Position numbers and translations under genes: made by a program. Below, one piece after another: positions 44,543 through 45,116 of a stretch of 45,116 nucleotides of DNA (positions within the stretch are counted from its first letter, which is position 1; every line of letters starts with the position of its first letter). Location of the stretch: positions 1 to 45,116 of the forward strand of contig JALSJU010000105.1 in assembly GCA_026989145.1 (NCBI GenBank). Direction: 5' to 3'. Source of the stretch: Thiotrichaceae bacterium (GTDB lineage: Bacteria > Pseudomonadota > Gammaproteobacteria > Thiotrichales > Thiotrichaceae). The notes under the pieces are model-generated. The model ran no database searches, was not told where the DNA came from, and worked only from the letters and a program-made list of their open reading frames with translations.

Positions 44543-45116
44543 ATGGCTAAAACTGTAACCCTTGCTAACCCTCGTGGCTTTTGTGCGGGCGTTGACCGCG
44601 CCATTGAAATTGTCGATCGTGCTTTAGATTTATTAGGCGCACCCATCTATGTCCGCCATGAAGTCGTACACAACCGTTTTGTGGTTAATAATTTACGAGA
44701 TAAAGGCGCTATTTTTGTACAAGAGTTAGATGAAGTACCAGATGATGCTACCGTTATTTTTAGTGCTCACGGTGTATCTCGAGCCGTTCAAGACAAAGCC
44801 AAAGAGCGTGGTTTAAAAGTCTTTGACGCGACCTGCCCATTGGTTACAAAAGTCCACATGGAGGTTTTACGCTATAGCAAAAAAGGTATTGAAACGGTAT
44901 TAATTGGTCACAAAGGACACCCTGAAGTTGAAGGCACCATGGGGCAATATGATAAAAACTTTGGTGGTGATATTTATCGAGTCGACTCACCACAAGAAGT
45001 TGAAAACTTAACAGTAAAAAATCCAGAAAAATTAAGCTTTGTCACCCAAACAACTTTATCAATGGATGATACTGCAATAATCATTGATCAACTTCGTGAG
45101 AAATTTCCAAAAATCA
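44543..45116 (+). CDS. ispH: 4-hydroxy-3-methylbut-2-enyl diphosphate reductase (partial, 5' part)
   Basis: ATG at 44543-44545; the frame stays open to the window edge, giving 191 residues of a protein of usually about 310. IspH is the last non-mevalonate pathway enzyme, forming IPP and DMAPP through a 4Fe-4S cluster. Visible are the first cluster cysteine C14 in [12 protein letters not shown], then [16 protein letters not shown], the second cysteine C98 in [11 protein letters not shown] and the substrate histidine region [14 protein letters not shown]. The third cysteine would lie beyond the edge. With dxs and ispA it is the third isoprenoid gene here. Confidence 0.96.
   Translation, partial: MAKTVTLANPRGFCAGVDRAIEIVDRALDLLGAPIYVRHEVVHNRFVVNNLRDKGAIFVQELDEVPDDATVIFSAHGVSRAVQDKAKERGLKVFDATCPLVTKVHMEVLRYSKKGIETVLIGHKGHPEVEGTMGQYDKNFGGDIYRVDSPQEVENLTVKNPEKLSFVTQTTLSMDDTAIIIDQLREKFPKI

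Overview
The window looks like chromosomal DNA from a free-living gammaproteobacterium of roughly 40% GC. I rest this on the gene content: the pcnB-folK-panB-panC-panD and xseB-ispA-dxs gene orders, type II secretion pseudopilins beside a rhombosortase, a Wza-Wzb-Wzc trio in the proteobacterial order, and RpoH with its family box. I cannot place genus or family from sequence alone. I saw no rRNA, tRNA, CRISPR array, intact insertion sequence or phage gene.

Layout. 1-1288: the tail of a probable M23 peptidase, then anmK (peptidoglycan recycling). 1306-4664: a YjbH-like exopolysaccharide protein and a repeat-bearing lipoprotein. 4690-5238: non-coding DNA with remains of a decayed gene. 5239-9204 (minus): pcnB, folK, panB, panC, panD for RNA polyadenylation, folate and pantothenate. 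9289-15854 (minus): a compact accessory cluster (GNAT, EamA, DUF711, PhzF, EamA, aminotransferase, an unusual PdxJ), with a divergent MocR-type regulator at 15989-17398 and a strong repeat operator between them. 17431-19561 (minus): a membrane-anchored SMC/Rad50-like ATPase and a small partner. 19672-20928: rho. 21382-25211 (plus): wza-wzb-wzc. 25297-28335 (minus): xseB-ispA-dxs. 28449-29309: rpoH behind a perfect CIRCE element. 29412-35149 (minus): hemL preceded by a five-gene module of unknown function (proline-rich secreted protein, ParA-like ATPase, membrane TPR protein, methionine-heptad membrane protein, dynamin-like GTPase). 35235-40199: an RND pump and its adaptor. 40574-42516: gspG-H-I-J. 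42614-43195: rhombosortase. 43165-44451: purD. 44543-end: ispH, cut by the window edge.

How genes work together. dxs, ispA and ispH serve isoprenoid synthesis. panB, panC and panD make pantothenate. YjbH, Wza, Wzb, Wzc and perhaps the lipoprotein point to exopolysaccharide export, although no glycosyltransferase is present. The pseudopilins and rhombosortase belong to type II secretion and surface anchoring.

The most unusual parts are the dynamin/ParA/TPR module, the MocR-controlled cluster with a Bacteroidetes-like PdxJ and a DUF711 gene whose start is out of frame, the membrane-anchored SMC-like ATPase pair, and the CIRCE site that would put the heat-shock sigma factor under HrcA.
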